Source of the DNA: Nostoc calcicola FACHB-3891
GTDB taxonomy: Bacteria; Cyanobacteriota; Cyanobacteriia; Cyanobacteriales; Nostocaceae
Direction of reading: 5' to 3'
DNA: 64,000 nt
Assembly: GCF_014697355.1 (NCBI RefSeq)
Contig: NZ_JACJRQ010000019.1
Span: forward strand, 62,001 to 126,000
The position numbers and the translations under genes are program-made. Shown here in pieces: positions 1 through 11,100 of this stretch. How positions within the stretch are numbered: position 1 is the stretch's first letter; each line of letters starts with the position of its first letter. The notes under the pieces were generated by a model. That model made no database searches and had not been told where the DNA came from. It saw nothing but the letters and a program-made list of their open reading frames with translations.

Positions 1-278
1 AATTTGCCCTTAGCTTCTGCTACTGCCTTTTTTCTGGCATAAGCTGCACCTTGTTTTGCTTCAAAGCAATACTTTAAAGGGTAAGGACATTGCCAATTTT
101 GTTGATAGGCTTGGACAAGTTTAGCTGTGTTATCAGTGCTGTTATTGTCTACAACTATAATTTCCCAAGATAAATTTTCCGTATGAAGTTGGTTTTTTAG
201 TCGCTCTAGTAGTTCAGGCAAACGACTTTCACCGTTGTAAGTTGGGATAGCTACAGTAAAATCTAAGCAATCTGTCAT
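1..278 (-). CDS. hpsE: HpsE-like family 2 glycosyltransferase (partial, N-terminal 92 residues)
   Basis: The reverse strand from the ATG at 278 reads off the window edge, so only the N-terminus is present. It has the GT-A start of family 2 glycosyltransferases: a beta strand ending in VAIPTYNGESRL, then EIIVVDNNSTDNT, the first nucleotide-sugar-binding Asp region, followed by the KQGAAYARKKA segment. It follows four hps genes on the same strand with a 145-bp gap. In Nostoc punctiforme the hps locus places glycosyltransferases (hpsE-G) after the pseudopilin-like genes, where they are thought to build the hormogonium polysaccharide. The family call is clear; the name hpsE rests on position. Confidence 0.85.
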   Translation of the reverse strand, partial: MTDCLDFTVAIPTYNGESRLPELLERLKNQLHTENLSWEIIVVDNNSTDNTAKLVQAYQQNWQCPYPLKYCFEAKQGAAYARKKAVAEAKGK

Positions 279-423
279 TTCGTAAAAGTTATATTTTATT
301 AGAACAATTTTTCAGACATTTCAAATCAAAAACCGAACTGGATTTTACAATTTTGCTCTCAAAGTCCAGTTTCAGGTACCGTATTTATATGGAATTTTTG
401 AGAGGATGCGCTACAAAAAACAT

Positions 424-1077
424 TTAATTCGTGCAACCCGAGTCTTTTGCTGTTCGCATTCCTCCAAGGAGAGTTTGCACTATGACGTAGCGTTTTAATG
501 CACTAGCTTCAGTGGTTCCTGTCTTGGGTGCAGCTACCATAACTTTTAGACATGTATCGGCAACAGTACCATTAGACTTATTTGCCAAAGCACCCATGTA
601 GTCGAAAGTAATGATAGCGGTTCCTGGCGCAGTACTAACTTCACCTGTAGCATTTTTTGTATTGGAAGCAGAAATGTTGGTGTACAGCAAAACTTGTCCC
701 GGATTAGATGCCATATCCTGACCTAAAGATTTCCATACAACACCTGAAGTCGGTGTCACAGCACCCTGATGAATGAGGAACTTGGGAACATTATCTTCAA
801 CTTTAAAACTTACACTGTAAGTAAGTTTTTTATTTTTAGCTTCACGCTGTGCATCTTGTAGGGCAGCTAGAACAGCGTCATTAGCTTTATTTACCCGCTG
901 TCGATTCACAAAGGCAAGCCAACCAGGAGATGCGATCGCTGCTAAAACTCCAATCATTAACACCACTACAAGTACTTCTATTAAAGTAAAGCCAGCATCA
1001 GATTGAGGATGAAATCGCTCCTTGGTGTTTTGATTACAGATCCTAGTGTGCAATAACTTTAAAGTTAGGTTGTCCAT
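424..1077 (-). CDS. hpsD: HpsD-like pseudopilin of the hormogonium polysaccharide locus
   Basis: A 217-residue protein with a type IV pilin/pseudopilin N-terminus. After a roughly 28-residue basic leader comes the prepilin peptidase and N-methylation site, GFTLIEVLVVV with Glu at +5, then a hydrophobic helix (LVVVLMIGVLAAIASPGWLAFV) and a helix continuing through NRQRVNKANDAVLAALQDAQREA. The C-terminal half is a globular pseudopilin-like domain with two cysteines (CLKV and GCTN) that could pair. It is the fourth gene in the hpsA-to-E direction, 37-68 bp after hpsC depending on that start. The family role is in hormogonium-specific polysaccharide secretion and gliding motility. The pseudopilin assignment is secure; the letter D comes from gene order. 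Confidence 0.88.
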   Translation of the reverse strand: MDNLTLKLLHTRICNQNTKERFHPQSDAGFTLIEVLVVVLMIGVLAAIASPGWLAFVNRQRVNKANDAVLAALQDAQREAKNKKLTYSVSFKVEDNVPKFLIHQGAVTPTSGVVWKSLGQDMASNPGQVLLYTNISASNTKNATGEVSTAPGTAIITFDYMGALANKSNGTVADTCLKVMVAAPKTGTTEASALKRYVIVQTLLGGMRTAKDSGCTN

Positions 1078-1114
1078 AATGCCCCACCATTAATTGTGCT
1101 GTCTATTGTTAAAT

Positions 1115-2146
1115 TCATCTTGTAAATAAATATCCCCGTCCCTGTACGCGGACGCTTGCTGTGGGAAAATAAGTTTTGTTATTTGAAGAGTAATCAAAAT
1201 TACTATTTTGCAACCGAGCTAGTGCATTACCTCGTAAAAACACCTGTGCTGTTGTATTTAGAGTATCAACACAAGCATAAAAGCCCATAAAACTACCCTT
1301 GCTAAGTGATATTCCAGTGGGGCTAGTGGGGCAAGTAGGACTTATAGGACTTGTTGCAATAGAGGTTTGATCGATAAAATCGACTAGTACTACAACAGGT
1401 GTTTTTGTTGCATCATAAGCTGAACTGGCTGTTTTCCATGAATTCATTTGGTTTTTTATACCTGCGGCACCTGGTAAATTCAAGTTAAAACGCTGAAAAC
1501 CTGGTTTGGGGCAGTGGTCGGCATCACTATATTTATCGTTGGGATAATCAGTACCACAACTGACACCGCCAGATGCGAGAATTCCATCACTAATTTCAAA
1601 TCTGGCAATTCGAGCTGCTTTTGACCAAGTGGTGTTATTGTCTTTGATTAAATAGTAGGCTACTAGTGAGTAAACAAAAGTGTCATCTTTTGTGTCTGGT
1701 GTAGTGCTACTAGAAAGTGTAACCCCATCTTGAAGAAACTTACGTTTCCAAAACACTAGAATTGGTTGACAAGTCACATTTGTATCAGAAGCGTCACAAA
1801 AACCAGCTTTTTTAACAGGAGGTATTTGGTCTTTAATTCCTGAGCTTGCTGGGACACTGTTTGAATTGTTAGCCAGTGCAGTTCCATCATATATGTAGAC
1901 AGCTTGTTGTAAATCATTAGCAATGTAATCAGCTGCTGTCTGGATTTCTTGTTCAGAATTTGCCTTTGCTTGCTCCTTTTGATCTGTACTAAGAATATTA
2001 ACCATGAATGCTAGCAGTGGCGTCAGCACTAAGAATGCCAGCAATAAGGCTACCAAAAGTTCTATCAGGGTAAAACCATTAACTTGTCGAACCAACTTAG
2101 AGTGTTTCAGTTGAATACTGAGAAGAAATTTGAATACATTCTTCAT
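1115..2146 (-). CDS. hpsC: HpsC-like pseudopilin of the hormogonium polysaccharide locus
   Basis: A pseudopilin-type protein with a cleavage/methylation motif VNGFTLIELLVALLL and a long hydrophobic helix, then a polar helix rich in Gln/Glu and a large (about 270 residue) soluble domain containing several cysteines (FCDASDTNVTCQP, VSCGTDYP, DHCPKP, CPTSP, YACVD). I start at the ATG at 2146 (343 aa), which gives a basic leader of about 26 residues. An in-frame ATG at 2230 would add 28 residues before it; neither has a good Shine-Dalgarno sequence. It lies between hpsB and hpsD on the same strand with short gaps, consistent with one operon. As a larger minor pseudopilin it may cap a pseudopilus-like fibre; that is inference. 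Confidence 0.85.
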   Translation of the reverse strand: MKNVFKFLLSIQLKHSKLVRQVNGFTLIELLVALLLAFLVLTPLLAFMVNILSTDQKEQAKANSEQEIQTAADYIANDLQQAVYIYDGTALANNSNSVPASSGIKDQIPPVKKAGFCDASDTNVTCQPILVFWKRKFLQDGVTLSSSTTPDTKDDTFVYSLVAYYLIKDNNTTWSKAARIARFEISDGILASGGVSCGTDYPNDKYSDADHCPKPGFQRFNLNLPGAAGIKNQMNSWKTASSAYDATKTPVVVLVDFIDQTSIATSPISPTCPTSPTGISLSKGSFMGFYACVDTLNTTAQVFLRGNALARLQNSNFDYSSNNKTYFPTASVRVQGRGYLFTR

Positions 2147-2290
2147 AACTATGGTCTGTCTCTTGGTGATAGAAATACATCCAGTAAATAATGGTGTACG
2201 CTTATACCATGTATTCACAATGTTAATCATTACAGTTGTTGAATGACCACCTTTTTAAAAGTTGTATCTTTCAATATCACTGTGTGAAAA

Positions 2291-2977
2291 TTAATTACAA
2301 GTGGTGTTACTAGTAGTACTGCCAGTAATAGCAAGACGTTGACACAGAGCATTGAAAGAAGTATTTCTAGAGCCAATTTCGGTTGTCATTTCTACTAATG
2401 GCGATTGGCGATCGCCCAAAGTTCCAGTGAAAGTATTTTGTGTTTTCTTGTTATTACCGTTACTAGCAGAGACAGTTTTAGTAAAGTCAATATCTGACCG
2501 ATAAACTCGAATTCCTAAACGGTAACCATCCCTTGGTATACCTGTTGTATCTGTTGGGGTGCTTGTGGCTACTGTAATTGTTTTAGCCTGAATATAAAAT
2601 AGGATGTTTGTACAGACTGTTGTACTAATAATTAGGTTGTTGCTTGCGTCTTTTGTCACGCAATATAACGATGTTGATGATGTAGGAGGTGGCATATTTG
2701 TAGTGTTAAGTAAATTGCCAGCTAATGTTCCATCGGGTGCAATAGTTGTACCAGGGGCTGTCACTGCTCCCGTTTTTACACCATCAATGAAACTTCTGGC
2801 AGCTTGCGTGGCTAGTTCTACCCGTTTTGATTGGACGCGAGTTGCTGTTGCAATTATGATAGTGGGTGCGATCGCTGCCAGCAAGATGGTAATTAATAGT
2901 ATTGCTACCAGCGACTCAATAATCGTAAAACCAGCCTCACCAGATGGGTGGATTTGTTGTTGTTTGTGCTTAATCAT
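2291..2977 (-). CDS. hpsB: HpsB-like pseudopilin of the hormogonium polysaccharide locus
   Basis: A 228-residue pseudopilin with the motif GEAGFTIIESLVAILLITILL after a 16-residue basic/polar leader (cleavage after Gly, Glu at +5), a hydrophobic N-terminal helix continuing into TRVQSKRVELATQAARSFID, and a Thr/Ser-rich C-terminal domain with cysteines near LYCVT, TVCTN, LCQRL and the terminal TCN. It starts 27 bp after the hpsA stop codon, so translation is likely coupled to hpsA in one transcript. In Nostoc punctiforme the hps pseudopilins are required for hormogonium polysaccharide and motility (established for the locus; not testable here). Confidence 0.87.
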   Translation of the reverse strand: MIKHKQQQIHPSGEAGFTIIESLVAILLITILLAAIAPTIIIATATRVQSKRVELATQAARSFIDGVKTGAVTAPGTTIAPDGTLAGNLLNTTNMPPPTSSTSLYCVTKDASNNLIISTTVCTNILFYIQAKTITVATSTPTDTTGIPRDGYRLGIRVYRSDIDFTKTVSASNGNNKKTQNTFTGTLGDRQSPLVEMTTEIGSRNTSFNALCQRLAITGSTTSNTTCN

Positions 2978-3004
2978 TGCTAATCACCAGCTTCTGAAAT
3001 TTTA

Positions 3005-6000
3005 TTATGGGCATTGCGCTTGACTGATACCATTAATGGCAGTATCATCACTGACATCAACAGTTCCTTTCGCATCTTTTGCACACAACAACGTTTGCAC
3101 CCATGCATCATCTCGACCAACTTCCCGGAAGTATTCATTGGGTTTGTCATCTGGCGTTATCGCTAACTTTTGAGAAAATGCATCTGGTGATTGTGATAGC
3201 AAGCCAACATCGTAACCCCACTGCCGTTTAGGAGCTAGATAAAAAGGTATTTGACCAGCACCATTAGCGATGGGATATACTGCGCTAGATGAGCTAGTCA
3301 AGAATGCTACAAATGGTGCAGTAGCATAGGCGCTACGAGTTCTTTGAATAAAGGAGCCACTAATCTTAGCTCCAATAGCATCGCTTACGCCTCCAGTTGG
3401 GTTCCAATTCTCTAAGAACCGGACAAAGTTATGTAAACCACCATTATCTTCTGTGGGGCGAGCTGGCGTATCTCCGCCTGCTGCGGCTAGGTTGAACGTG
3501 GTAGCTGTCGCTTGTTGTATCCAGAAACTATCTTGTGTATTGTTAGGGCCTATTCTGCTAGTTGACGTTGGTGATATAGTTTCATCAGTGCCAAAAGCCA
3601 CTTGAACTTGTAAAACTGGCGATAAAATTGGTTGAGCGCTTGTACCTGAGCCTAGAGTATACTGTGGTCGTTTTGTGTCGTCATTAGTAGCAGTTGTTCG
3701 GAACCATAAAGCATAATTTTGGGAATCTGGTCTATCAGTACCAAAATTACTCAGTGGAAATTGAGTGATTGTACCACCTTTGATACCTATAATCGTAGGG
3801 TTATTACTACCATCAAGGGTGAGTACTCCAGATGCATTACGTAGAAAGGCAACACGTCGAGGATAACCTAAATATTTAGAATCAGTCGGTAATTTTGCTG
3901 TTGTACCTGCTTTATGGGTAGCCAGAGAAAAAGTCCCAGTAGCATCAGAAGCTTTTAGACCACCATCAGCTGGTACTGTTACGTACCAATCAGTACCTGG
4001 ATCGCAAGCTGAAACAGGTAGCTTCGGACACACTTCCATCAAATACTCTGGGGCATTTTTCCTTCGTTGGATCGGTGTAATAAAGTTATTGAGGTAAGAA
4101 CTACTTTTACTACCAAGGGGCAAGCTATTGTTGGAGCCAGCGCTAGTGTCATACCAGCCAGCATTGATGACATTAGAGTTATTGGTCGCAAACCCATTTT
4201 GCTTAAAGTTGGTTATTGAAGTGTTATCTCCCAAGTTATTATTCAGGTCATAGTCTCCATCATTGCGGTAACCCAACTTGAAGTTATTAGAAAGAAGTGT
4301 GATTGCATCTGACAACACGCTGGCAGGTCGCCATGCGTCGCCAGTCGTACAATTTGGTAGTCTAGCGTCACCAGTACGACAAGCAAAGTTTTTATTACGG
4401 TCTGATGCAGTACGAGAGTAGAAATTGCCCCAATCACTAGCTAGAGCTGTATTAAACTCTTCTTGAGTATGTTTATTAAAGTCACCCTTAATATATACAG
4501 GCAAGTTGGTAGCTAGAATTAAGCCTTTTTCTGCATCTCTATAGGCACTTTGACGCCAGATGCTGCCGTTCGGGTTACCAGTGGGGTCGCCATTGACCAA
4601 CATGATGGCGTTAGGACGGCGAGTTGGGTCAAGTTTAAAATCTACAGGGCTACTTGATTTTTGAGTATCTTTTTTGTTCTGTTTTTGTGTATCTGTGTCT
4701 GTTGCTGTAATGCCAACAGCAGCACTTAAATCCAAAAGTGCATCATTTCGCGTAGCGTAAATAATACCACTATTGGGAATTAAGTATTCTTGTGGTGTTG
4801 CACTACCATATGTCTTTAGTCGCAGTGCATTATAGTCTAATACAGTGGCGCGAATTTCCAGAGGTTGGCGGGTTTCTTTGGCAAGTTCGTAGTCTGTAGA
4901 CATAGACGAGCTTGCTACAATTCCAGTACCATCTCCATTTACACCATCAGCATTGGTAAATGTTTCTACACCAGGAGTTGAAGCTGATACGTCTCTATGA
5001 ATTGCTTTAATCTGCCTTGCATCTAAAAAGGCAGTTTCATAAATTGCACCATGAGGGATAACACTATTATCTGGGTTGCCTATAGTACCGTCTAATATTT
5101 GGGCGGCACAAATGGCAGTATCAATGGCAGACTGTTCTGAAATTGTCCGAGAGGAAGCTGTTTTTTCTAAAGCGTTTTTCAGTAATTCATTCACCAACCG
5201 CCCATTAGGATACCTCAAGCTAGTTTGGTAGTCTAACAAAGCTGAATAGTCAGAAACAGCTTTTGTTGGAGCAGCATAGACAACACCATTGTGAGAGTTG
5301 CCACCCGTCACATTTTTATATGGAAGACTTGCGAGATTATTAGCTTTAGCGCTATTGGTGGGGTCGTAGAAGCTACTTATACAAGCAATTGGTGTAGGGG
5401 TTTGTGAAACGTAGCCACTTTTTTGGTAGTGATAAACTGCTGTAGCCCGCATCCGTAAATACGGTGTATTGCTGTTGTTGGGTAATTGGACAATTTCATT
5501 ACTATTATCATTTCTGTTATCTTGGATTGATTTATCAGGATTGATGCTAATAGTGTTAGGCACGGGCATCATATCTGACCAGATTCTGTTTGTAACAGCA
5601 ACAGCCGCGTCTAAGGTAGCTTTGGTACTACTAACAGTGAAATCTTTAGGCAAATAAATTCCTGCACCAGTTACTATCCTTAAGCCACCTACAGGATCTT
5701 GGGGAGTGCTTGGTACTGTAGCAGCTGCCGATTCCCAATCTCCATCTCGGTCAACAGTTCCTAAATCAGCCAGTTGCTGTACGCGACTACGACGATTGCG
5801 AGTTCCAGTTCCATCATCCCAGTTAATACCTGTAATATCTTGGGTATCTGCGCTATCTGAACCAATAAATGTTGTCCCATTCCACCGCAATGCAGGTAGG
5901 TTATTACCAAGCAAAATGCGATCGCCAACATACTGTTCTTTACCTAGTTGTTGTTGCTTGGTTAGCTCTGTAGCACTGGGTAACAGCTTAGTATTATCAG

Positions 6001-7570
6001 ATGTATTAGGTTTAAGTGCTAATTTTGCATAATTAGTTATAGTTTTACCATCACTGGGATCGTAGGGATAAACCCAAGTGTCTGGTGGACGCAGTGAATC
6101 ACCACTTCCTTGTAGGACTGTAGTCTTAATATAAGTCCCTAATGCATTTCCACCAAAAGCAATTTCAGCATAAGGTACACGCCGTGTACGTTTTTTAAAG
6201 TAAAGTGTTAGCTGGTTATTACGGATACTAGCTTGTAGCTCTGTGGAGGCAGTAGATGTATCTAGCTTTAATACTTTTAATTGCTGTGCAATGCCATCTT
6301 TGACTTCTTGTGGGTCAGTAGATGCTAAGTTATCAGCCTGTGCTTGCACCAAAAGATTAATGCGCTGTACATAAGCTAAACTATTGTACGCAAGCTTATT
6401 CGCTGTTCCAGTTACTGATTTGTTATCTTTGACACCAGAAGCAGTATTCGGATCGGCTCCTTTGCCTTGGAATAAATGTACAGCAGTACTTCTGTTTGCG
6501 TCGTCAGTGTCACTGGTGAAAAGACCTGCGCCTAAATTGCCACCAACAACAATTTTGGCGTTTTCATCATCGTAGAAACAGGAATTTTTACTACTGACCT
6601 GATAAAGTGTGACCCCATCACCGTTACTACCAGTGAGGAAGTTACTATTAGTTAATATCCGTCCATTGAGGTTAAATATAGGACCAGGAGTAAGTTCTAT
6701 ATCGTCCTCATAAACCACCGCATTGTTAACTAGCGGTAGTTGTATGCGGTCTTGTTGATACTCTAAACCGGAAAAGCCTTTATTACCTTTAAAAGGTTCG
6801 TATTGATCCTGGTTAGGTGGGTTAGTGATGGGAACATTAGCGGTATAAACAAAAAAGCTTTTCTTCAGCTTACCAGCAATATTAAACCAGCCAGTACTCC
6901 CCACCAAAGTAGCACTCGTTCCTAGAGTATCTTCACAACCGTTGCTTACACTACCAGAGGTCATGGGGGGAGTTCTTGCCTCTAGAGGATTTCTAGCGCG
7001 ACTATATGTGCCGCTAGTTATAGGCGGATTTCGGAAATAAATTCCATAAAGAGTATAAGTGTCAAATTTCCCATTGTTATTTGTATCAATGGGGAACATC
7101 CATGCAGTTGGCAGTGCTGTTTGACCGGTGTAATTCAGATTTAGTTGAGTTTCATCCCCAAAGGTATATTCTTTCAAATAATTTTTTAAAGTACTCTCCA
7201 AGGCTGTATCTGAGGGTGTGGCTCGTGGCAATCGGCGATCGTCAAATAGCTTGTCTAATTTAGCTCTAGCACGATCGATCGCTGGGACAGCAGCGTTAAG
7301 TACAGCCTCATTCACCCGGACATTACTAGCGTTTTTGGATCGCTCAAATGACCGAAACAATATTGCAGTTGTTAACAAGACGACTACCAAAGTTACCATT
7401 GCCACTGTTGGCAAGACAAAGCCAGCATTCGGCGAACTGCGTCTTCTTCTTGTGAGAAAGATAGTCCGTAACAGCCAAACAATTCGCTTGTTAATTGCAG
7501 ATACAAACTTCTTGCCAATTATTTTGAAGTTTTTTTGAATTGCCTTGACTAGCTTATTTTTTCCAGACAT
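3005..7570 (-). CDS. hpsA: Hormogonium polysaccharide biosynthesis protein HpsA
   Basis: A 1521-residue protein beginning with a long basic leader (two Lys/Arg clusters, ending TRRRRSSPNAGF) followed by one hydrophobic helix (VLPTVAMVTLVVVLLTTAILF) and a polar helix up to about residue 120, a pilin-like start lacking the Glu of true prepilins (GFVLPT instead of GFTLIE). The remaining roughly 1400 residues are a large Asn/Ser/Thr-rich, presumably extracytoplasmic domain with few cysteines and several calcium-site-like stretches such as DTNNNGKFD. Length, N-terminus and position as first gene before three pseudopilin genes match HpsA. It heads the minus-strand cluster; its promoter should lie within 7571-8030. 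Its biochemical role is not known to me. Confidence 0.88.
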   Translation of the reverse strand: MSGKNKLVKAIQKNFKIIGKKFVSAINKRIVWLLRTIFLTRRRRSSPNAGFVLPTVAMVTLVVVLLTTAILFRSFERSKNASNVRVNEAVLNAAVPAIDRARAKLDKLFDDRRLPRATPSDTALESTLKNYLKEYTFGDETQLNLNYTGQTALPTAWMFPIDTNNNGKFDTYTLYGIYFRNPPITSGTYSRARNPLEARTPPMTSGSVSNGCEDTLGTSATLVGSTGWFNIAGKLKKSFFVYTANVPITNPPNQDQYEPFKGNKGFSGLEYQQDRIQLPLVNNAVVYEDDIELTPGPIFNLNGRILTNSNFLTGSNGDGVTLYQVSSKNSCFYDDENAKIVVGGNLGAGLFTSDTDDANRSTAVHLFQGKGADPNTASGVKDNKSVTGTANKLAYNSLAYVQRINLLVQAQADNLASTDPQEVKDGIAQQLKVLKLDTSTASTELQASIRNNQLTLYFKKRTRRVPYAEIAFGGNALGTYIKTTVLQGSGDSLRPPDTWVYPYDPSDGKTITNYAKLALKPNTSDNTKLLPSATELTKQQQLGKEQYVGDRILLGNNLPALRWNGTTFIGSDSADTQDITGINWDDGTGTRNRRSRVQQLADLGTVDRDGDWESAAATVPSTPQDPVGGLRIVTGAGIYLPKDFTVSSTKATLDAAVAVTNRIWSDMMPVPNTISINPDKSIQDNRNDNSNEIVQLPNNSNTPYLRMRATAVYHYQKSGYVSQTPTPIACISSFYDPTNSAKANNLASLPYKNVTGGNSHNGVVYAAPTKAVSDYSALLDYQTSLRYPNGRLVNELLKNALEKTASSRTISEQSAIDTAICAAQILDGTIGNPDNSVIPHGAIYETAFLDARQIKAIHRDVSASTPGVETFTNADGVNGDGTGIVASSSMSTDYELAKETRQPLEIRATVLDYNALRLKTYGSATPQEYLIPNSGIIYATRNDALLDLSAAVGITATDTDTQKQNKKDTQKSSSPVDFKLDPTRRPNAIMLVNGDPTGNPNGSIWRQSAYRDAEKGLILATNLPVYIKGDFNKHTQEEFNTALASDWGNFYSRTASDRNKNFACRTGDARLPNCTTGDAWRPASVLSDAITLLSNNFKLGYRNDGDYDLNNNLGDNTSITNFKQNGFATNNSNVINAGWYDTSAGSNNSLPLGSKSSSYLNNFITPIQRRKNAPEYLMEVCPKLPVSACDPGTDWYVTVPADGGLKASDATGTFSLATHKAGTTAKLPTDSKYLGYPRRVAFLRNASGVLTLDGSNNPTIIGIKGGTITQFPLSNFGTDRPDSQNYALWFRTTATNDDTKRPQYTLGSGTSAQPILSPVLQVQVAFGTDETISPTSTSRIGPNNTQDSFWIQQATATTFNLAAAGGDTPARPTEDNGGLHNFVRFLENWNPTGGVSDAIGAKISGSFIQRTRSAYATAPFVAFLTSSSSAVYPIANGAGQIPFYLAPKRQWGYDVGLLSQSPDAFSQKLAITPDDKPNEYFREVGRDDAWVQTLLCAKDAKGTVDVSDDTAINGISQAQCP

Positions 7571-8030
7571 AGCTGCTTTCCTGTCAAGTGATTTTTAGCA
7601 AATTTGGGATTTTTTATCAAAATTCGTAATTAGGCCTGAGAATTAAGTTTGCAGGCAAATGATGAAAATGTCTTTATGTGATTACTGCATGTTGTTTTAC
7701 TGAATTGAAAGTAAAATACACATAATGAAAGACAATTTATTAAAGTTATATCATTCATAAATTATTCATTTGAACGGGAAAACACTGATTTTGTCAAAAT
7801 TATTTCGATTAATTCCAAGGAAAAAGAAGAGCATAACTTCACAGTAATTTTGCGGAAATGTATTTTATTAGCAGGCGAATTTATGAAGATGATGTTATGA
7901 AAACAAGCTTATATTACCCATTTTTTAAGAAAGGATATCATCTGGTGCAAAACAATCAGATATTTGGCTCAGATTCCTGATTTTTGAGAGAAGTTATGAA
8001 TTCTATGATTTAAGATTCTAATTAAAAATT
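7571..8030. other. Gene-free region between hpsA and metH; hpsA promoter region
   Basis: About 460 bp of AT-rich DNA with no convincing reading frame. hpsA (minus strand) must be transcribed from here. I see AT-rich boxes but no motif I can assign to a named sigma factor or regulator. Confidence 0.4.
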
Positions 8031-8058
8031 GTAGGGGCGCACAGCTGTGCGCCCCTAG
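8031..8058. repeat. 28-bp GTAGGG-type palindrome after metH (probable terminator hairpin)
   Basis: GTAGGGGCGCACA and its reverse complement meet at the centre, with one mismatch at the last base. It lies 43 bp past the metH stop; read on the metH strand the hairpin is followed by a T-rich stretch (AATTTTTAATTAG), as in an intrinsic terminator. Member of a dispersed family in this window. Confidence 0.75.
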
Positions 8059-8100
8059 GAAAAACCTATAATCTTTGGAAGCTGGAAGGGGTGTGCGATT

Positions 8101-11100
8101 CTACGCGCTAAAGTACTTCGCTACTGGGTGGTGGGTAATAATCGCTGTTGTAGACTGTTCTGGATAAAGTTGTTCGCTTTCATCCATATACAAGTTAATC
8201 CTGTCAGTCTGCAATAACTCCAGTTGCTTGTATTGATCTTGGATATTCGGACAAGCGGGATAGCCAAAACTATACCTGGAACCACGATAGCGTTGTGCCA
8301 ACATATCCCGAATGTTATCGGGTTCCTCAGCACCAAAGCCCAACTCACGGCGAATTCTAGCGTGTGTCCACTCTGCCAATGCCTCTGCCATCTGCACTGC
8401 CATACCGTGAAAATACAGATAATCTGTGTATTGATTATCCGCAAACAGCTTTTGGGCAAATTCTGTTGCTATTTCACCCACAGTCACCGCTTGCATGGGG
8501 AAGACATCAATGATTCCCGACTCTTTCGGTGCAAAAAAATCTGCTATGCACAGCCGCCTTAAGGATTTTTGTCTGGGAAAATCGAAAGTTGCAATTTGTT
8601 GCGATCGCTTCTCTGGGTTATATATATGTAGAGAATTTCCCTCGGATTGACACGGGAAATAACCATAAATCACTTGCGGATGCAACAGATTTTCTTCAAG
8701 AATCCGCTGTTTCCAAGTTTCCAAAACTGGGTAGACTTTTTCAGCTAAAAAGGCTTGATATTCTTCCTTAGATTGTTCTTTTGGTTTGCGGAATTGCCAT
8801 TGTCCAGCTATCAAGGCTTGTAAATCCAAGTGCCAGAAGATTTCTTCAATGGGAATATCACTAGGCTGTAATAATTGCGTTCCCCAGAAAGGCGGTGTGG
8901 GACGTTCAATATCTATGGCTACAGCTTCGGAACGTCTTGTATCTACTTCTTTTGGTTCTGTAGATGCTGTTTGGTGAGTAGTTGTGGCTGCTGATTCTTT
9001 ATGACCATTTGTCGAAACTTCAGCAATTTCAACTTCATTCAAAAATCCCTGCAAATTATCCCAGTTACCAGTGGTCTTTGCTGGCATTAATTTATCCATG
9101 AAGTGTAAGTCAGAAAAGGCATCTTTGCCATAAACTACTTTTCCTTTGTAGGTGTTTTGGCAATCTTCATGGACAAATTTGGGAGTTAGCGCTGCACCAC
9201 CTAAGATTACAGGGACGGTAATTCCCTTTTCGTTAAATACCTGCAAATTCTCTTTCATGAAGGCGGTGGATTTCACTAGCAAACCACTCATGGCTATACA
9301 ATCAGCTTTGTGCTGTTCGTAAGCGTTGATAATGTTTTCCACAGGCTGTTTAATTCCCAGGTTAATCACTTTGTAGCCGTTGTTGGACAAGATGATGTCT
9401 ACTAAATTTTTACCAATGTCGTGGACATCGCCTTTGACTGTGGCAATGATAAAGGTTCCCTTGGCATTGTTACCTGATTCGGATTTTTCCATGAACGGTT
9501 CGAGAAACGCAACAGCCGCTTTCATGGTTTCGGCAGACTGTAACACGAAAGGTAATTGCATTTGTCCAGAACCGAATAATTCCCCGACAACTTTCATGCC
9601 ATCTAGCAGGAAGGTGTTGATAATTTCTAAGGGGGGATATTCTTCTAAGGCTTTTTTGAGATGTTCTTCTAAGCCAATGCGTTCGCCGTCGATGATGTGG
9701 CGTTTGAGGCGTTCTGGGATGGGGAGACTTTCATCTAAGGAGCGATCGCGTTTTGTTGTTACCCCAGCAAATACTGTGGTAAGCTCTGCCAATGGATCGT
9801 ATACGCAAACATCACCTTCAAATTTCCGCTGGTCATAAATCAACTGACGACAGATTTCTTGATGGCGTTCTTCAATCTTGGACAGCGGTAAAATTTTATT
9901 TGCACTGACAATGGCTGCATCCATTCCCACTTGTGTCGCTTCGTGCAAAAACACTGAATTCAACACCATCCGCGCCGCGGGATTTAAACCAAAGGAAATA
10001 TTGGAAACACCCAAAATCACATGACATCCAGGCAATTCTTGACGAATGCGCCGGATAGATTCAATGGTAGCTTTGCCGTTTTCTCGGTCTTCTTCAATCC
10101 CAGTGGAAATTGGTAAAGCTAGGGTATCAAAGAATATTTCTGTGGCAGGTATGCCGTATTCTACAGCTTGGCGGTAAGCGCGTTGGGCAATTTGAAACTT
10201 TTTCTCGGCTGTCCGCGCCATCCCGTCTTCGTCGATAGTACCAATGACGACGCCAGCACCGTATTTTTTCGCTAACTCCAGCACTTTCAAAAAACGCGGT
10301 TCGCCATCTTCATAGTTGGTGGAGTTCAGCAAACACTTACCGCCGGCTATCTTTAAACCCGCCTCCATTTTTTCCCATTCGGTGGAGTCAAGCATTAAAG
10401 GCAATGTCACATTATTAACAATGCGCGAAACTAGTTCGTGCATATCCCGCACACCGTCACGTCCGACATAATCGACGTTGACATCCAGAATGTGTGCGCC
10501 TTCTTTGACTTGCGCCCTCGCCATTGAGACGAGTCCATCCCAATCTTCGGCATTTAGCAAATCGCGGCACTTCTTGGAACCACTGGCGTTGAGACGTTCG
10601 CCAACAATCAAGAAAGAATTATCTTGGTCGTAGGGCTGAGTGGTGTAAATTGATGCTGCTGCTGGTTCTAAGCTAGGCTGTCTAACTTTTGGCTTCAGGT
10701 CTTTGGCCATTTCTGCCAATTGTTGAATGTGTTCTGGACGAGTCCCACAGCAACCCCCGATCGCTTGGACACCCAAATCTTCAACAAAATGCATCAGCGC
10801 CATCCGTAATTCCAACGGCGTTAGGCGGTAGTGTGCTTGACCGCCGACGTTCTCAGGTAAACCCGCGTTGGGAATACAGGAAACGATGAAAGGTGAATGT
10901 TCTGCCAGATACTTGATATGTGGTTTCATCAAGTCTGGACCGGTGGCGCAGTTCAAACCGAGAATATCAATTGGGTATGGTGCCAAAATTGTCAGCACAG
11001 CGCTGATTTCTGAACCCACCAACATTGTGCCCATGCTTTCCATTGTCACAGACACCATCAACGGACGGCGATCGCCCTTTTTAGCAAAAACCTCTTCAAT

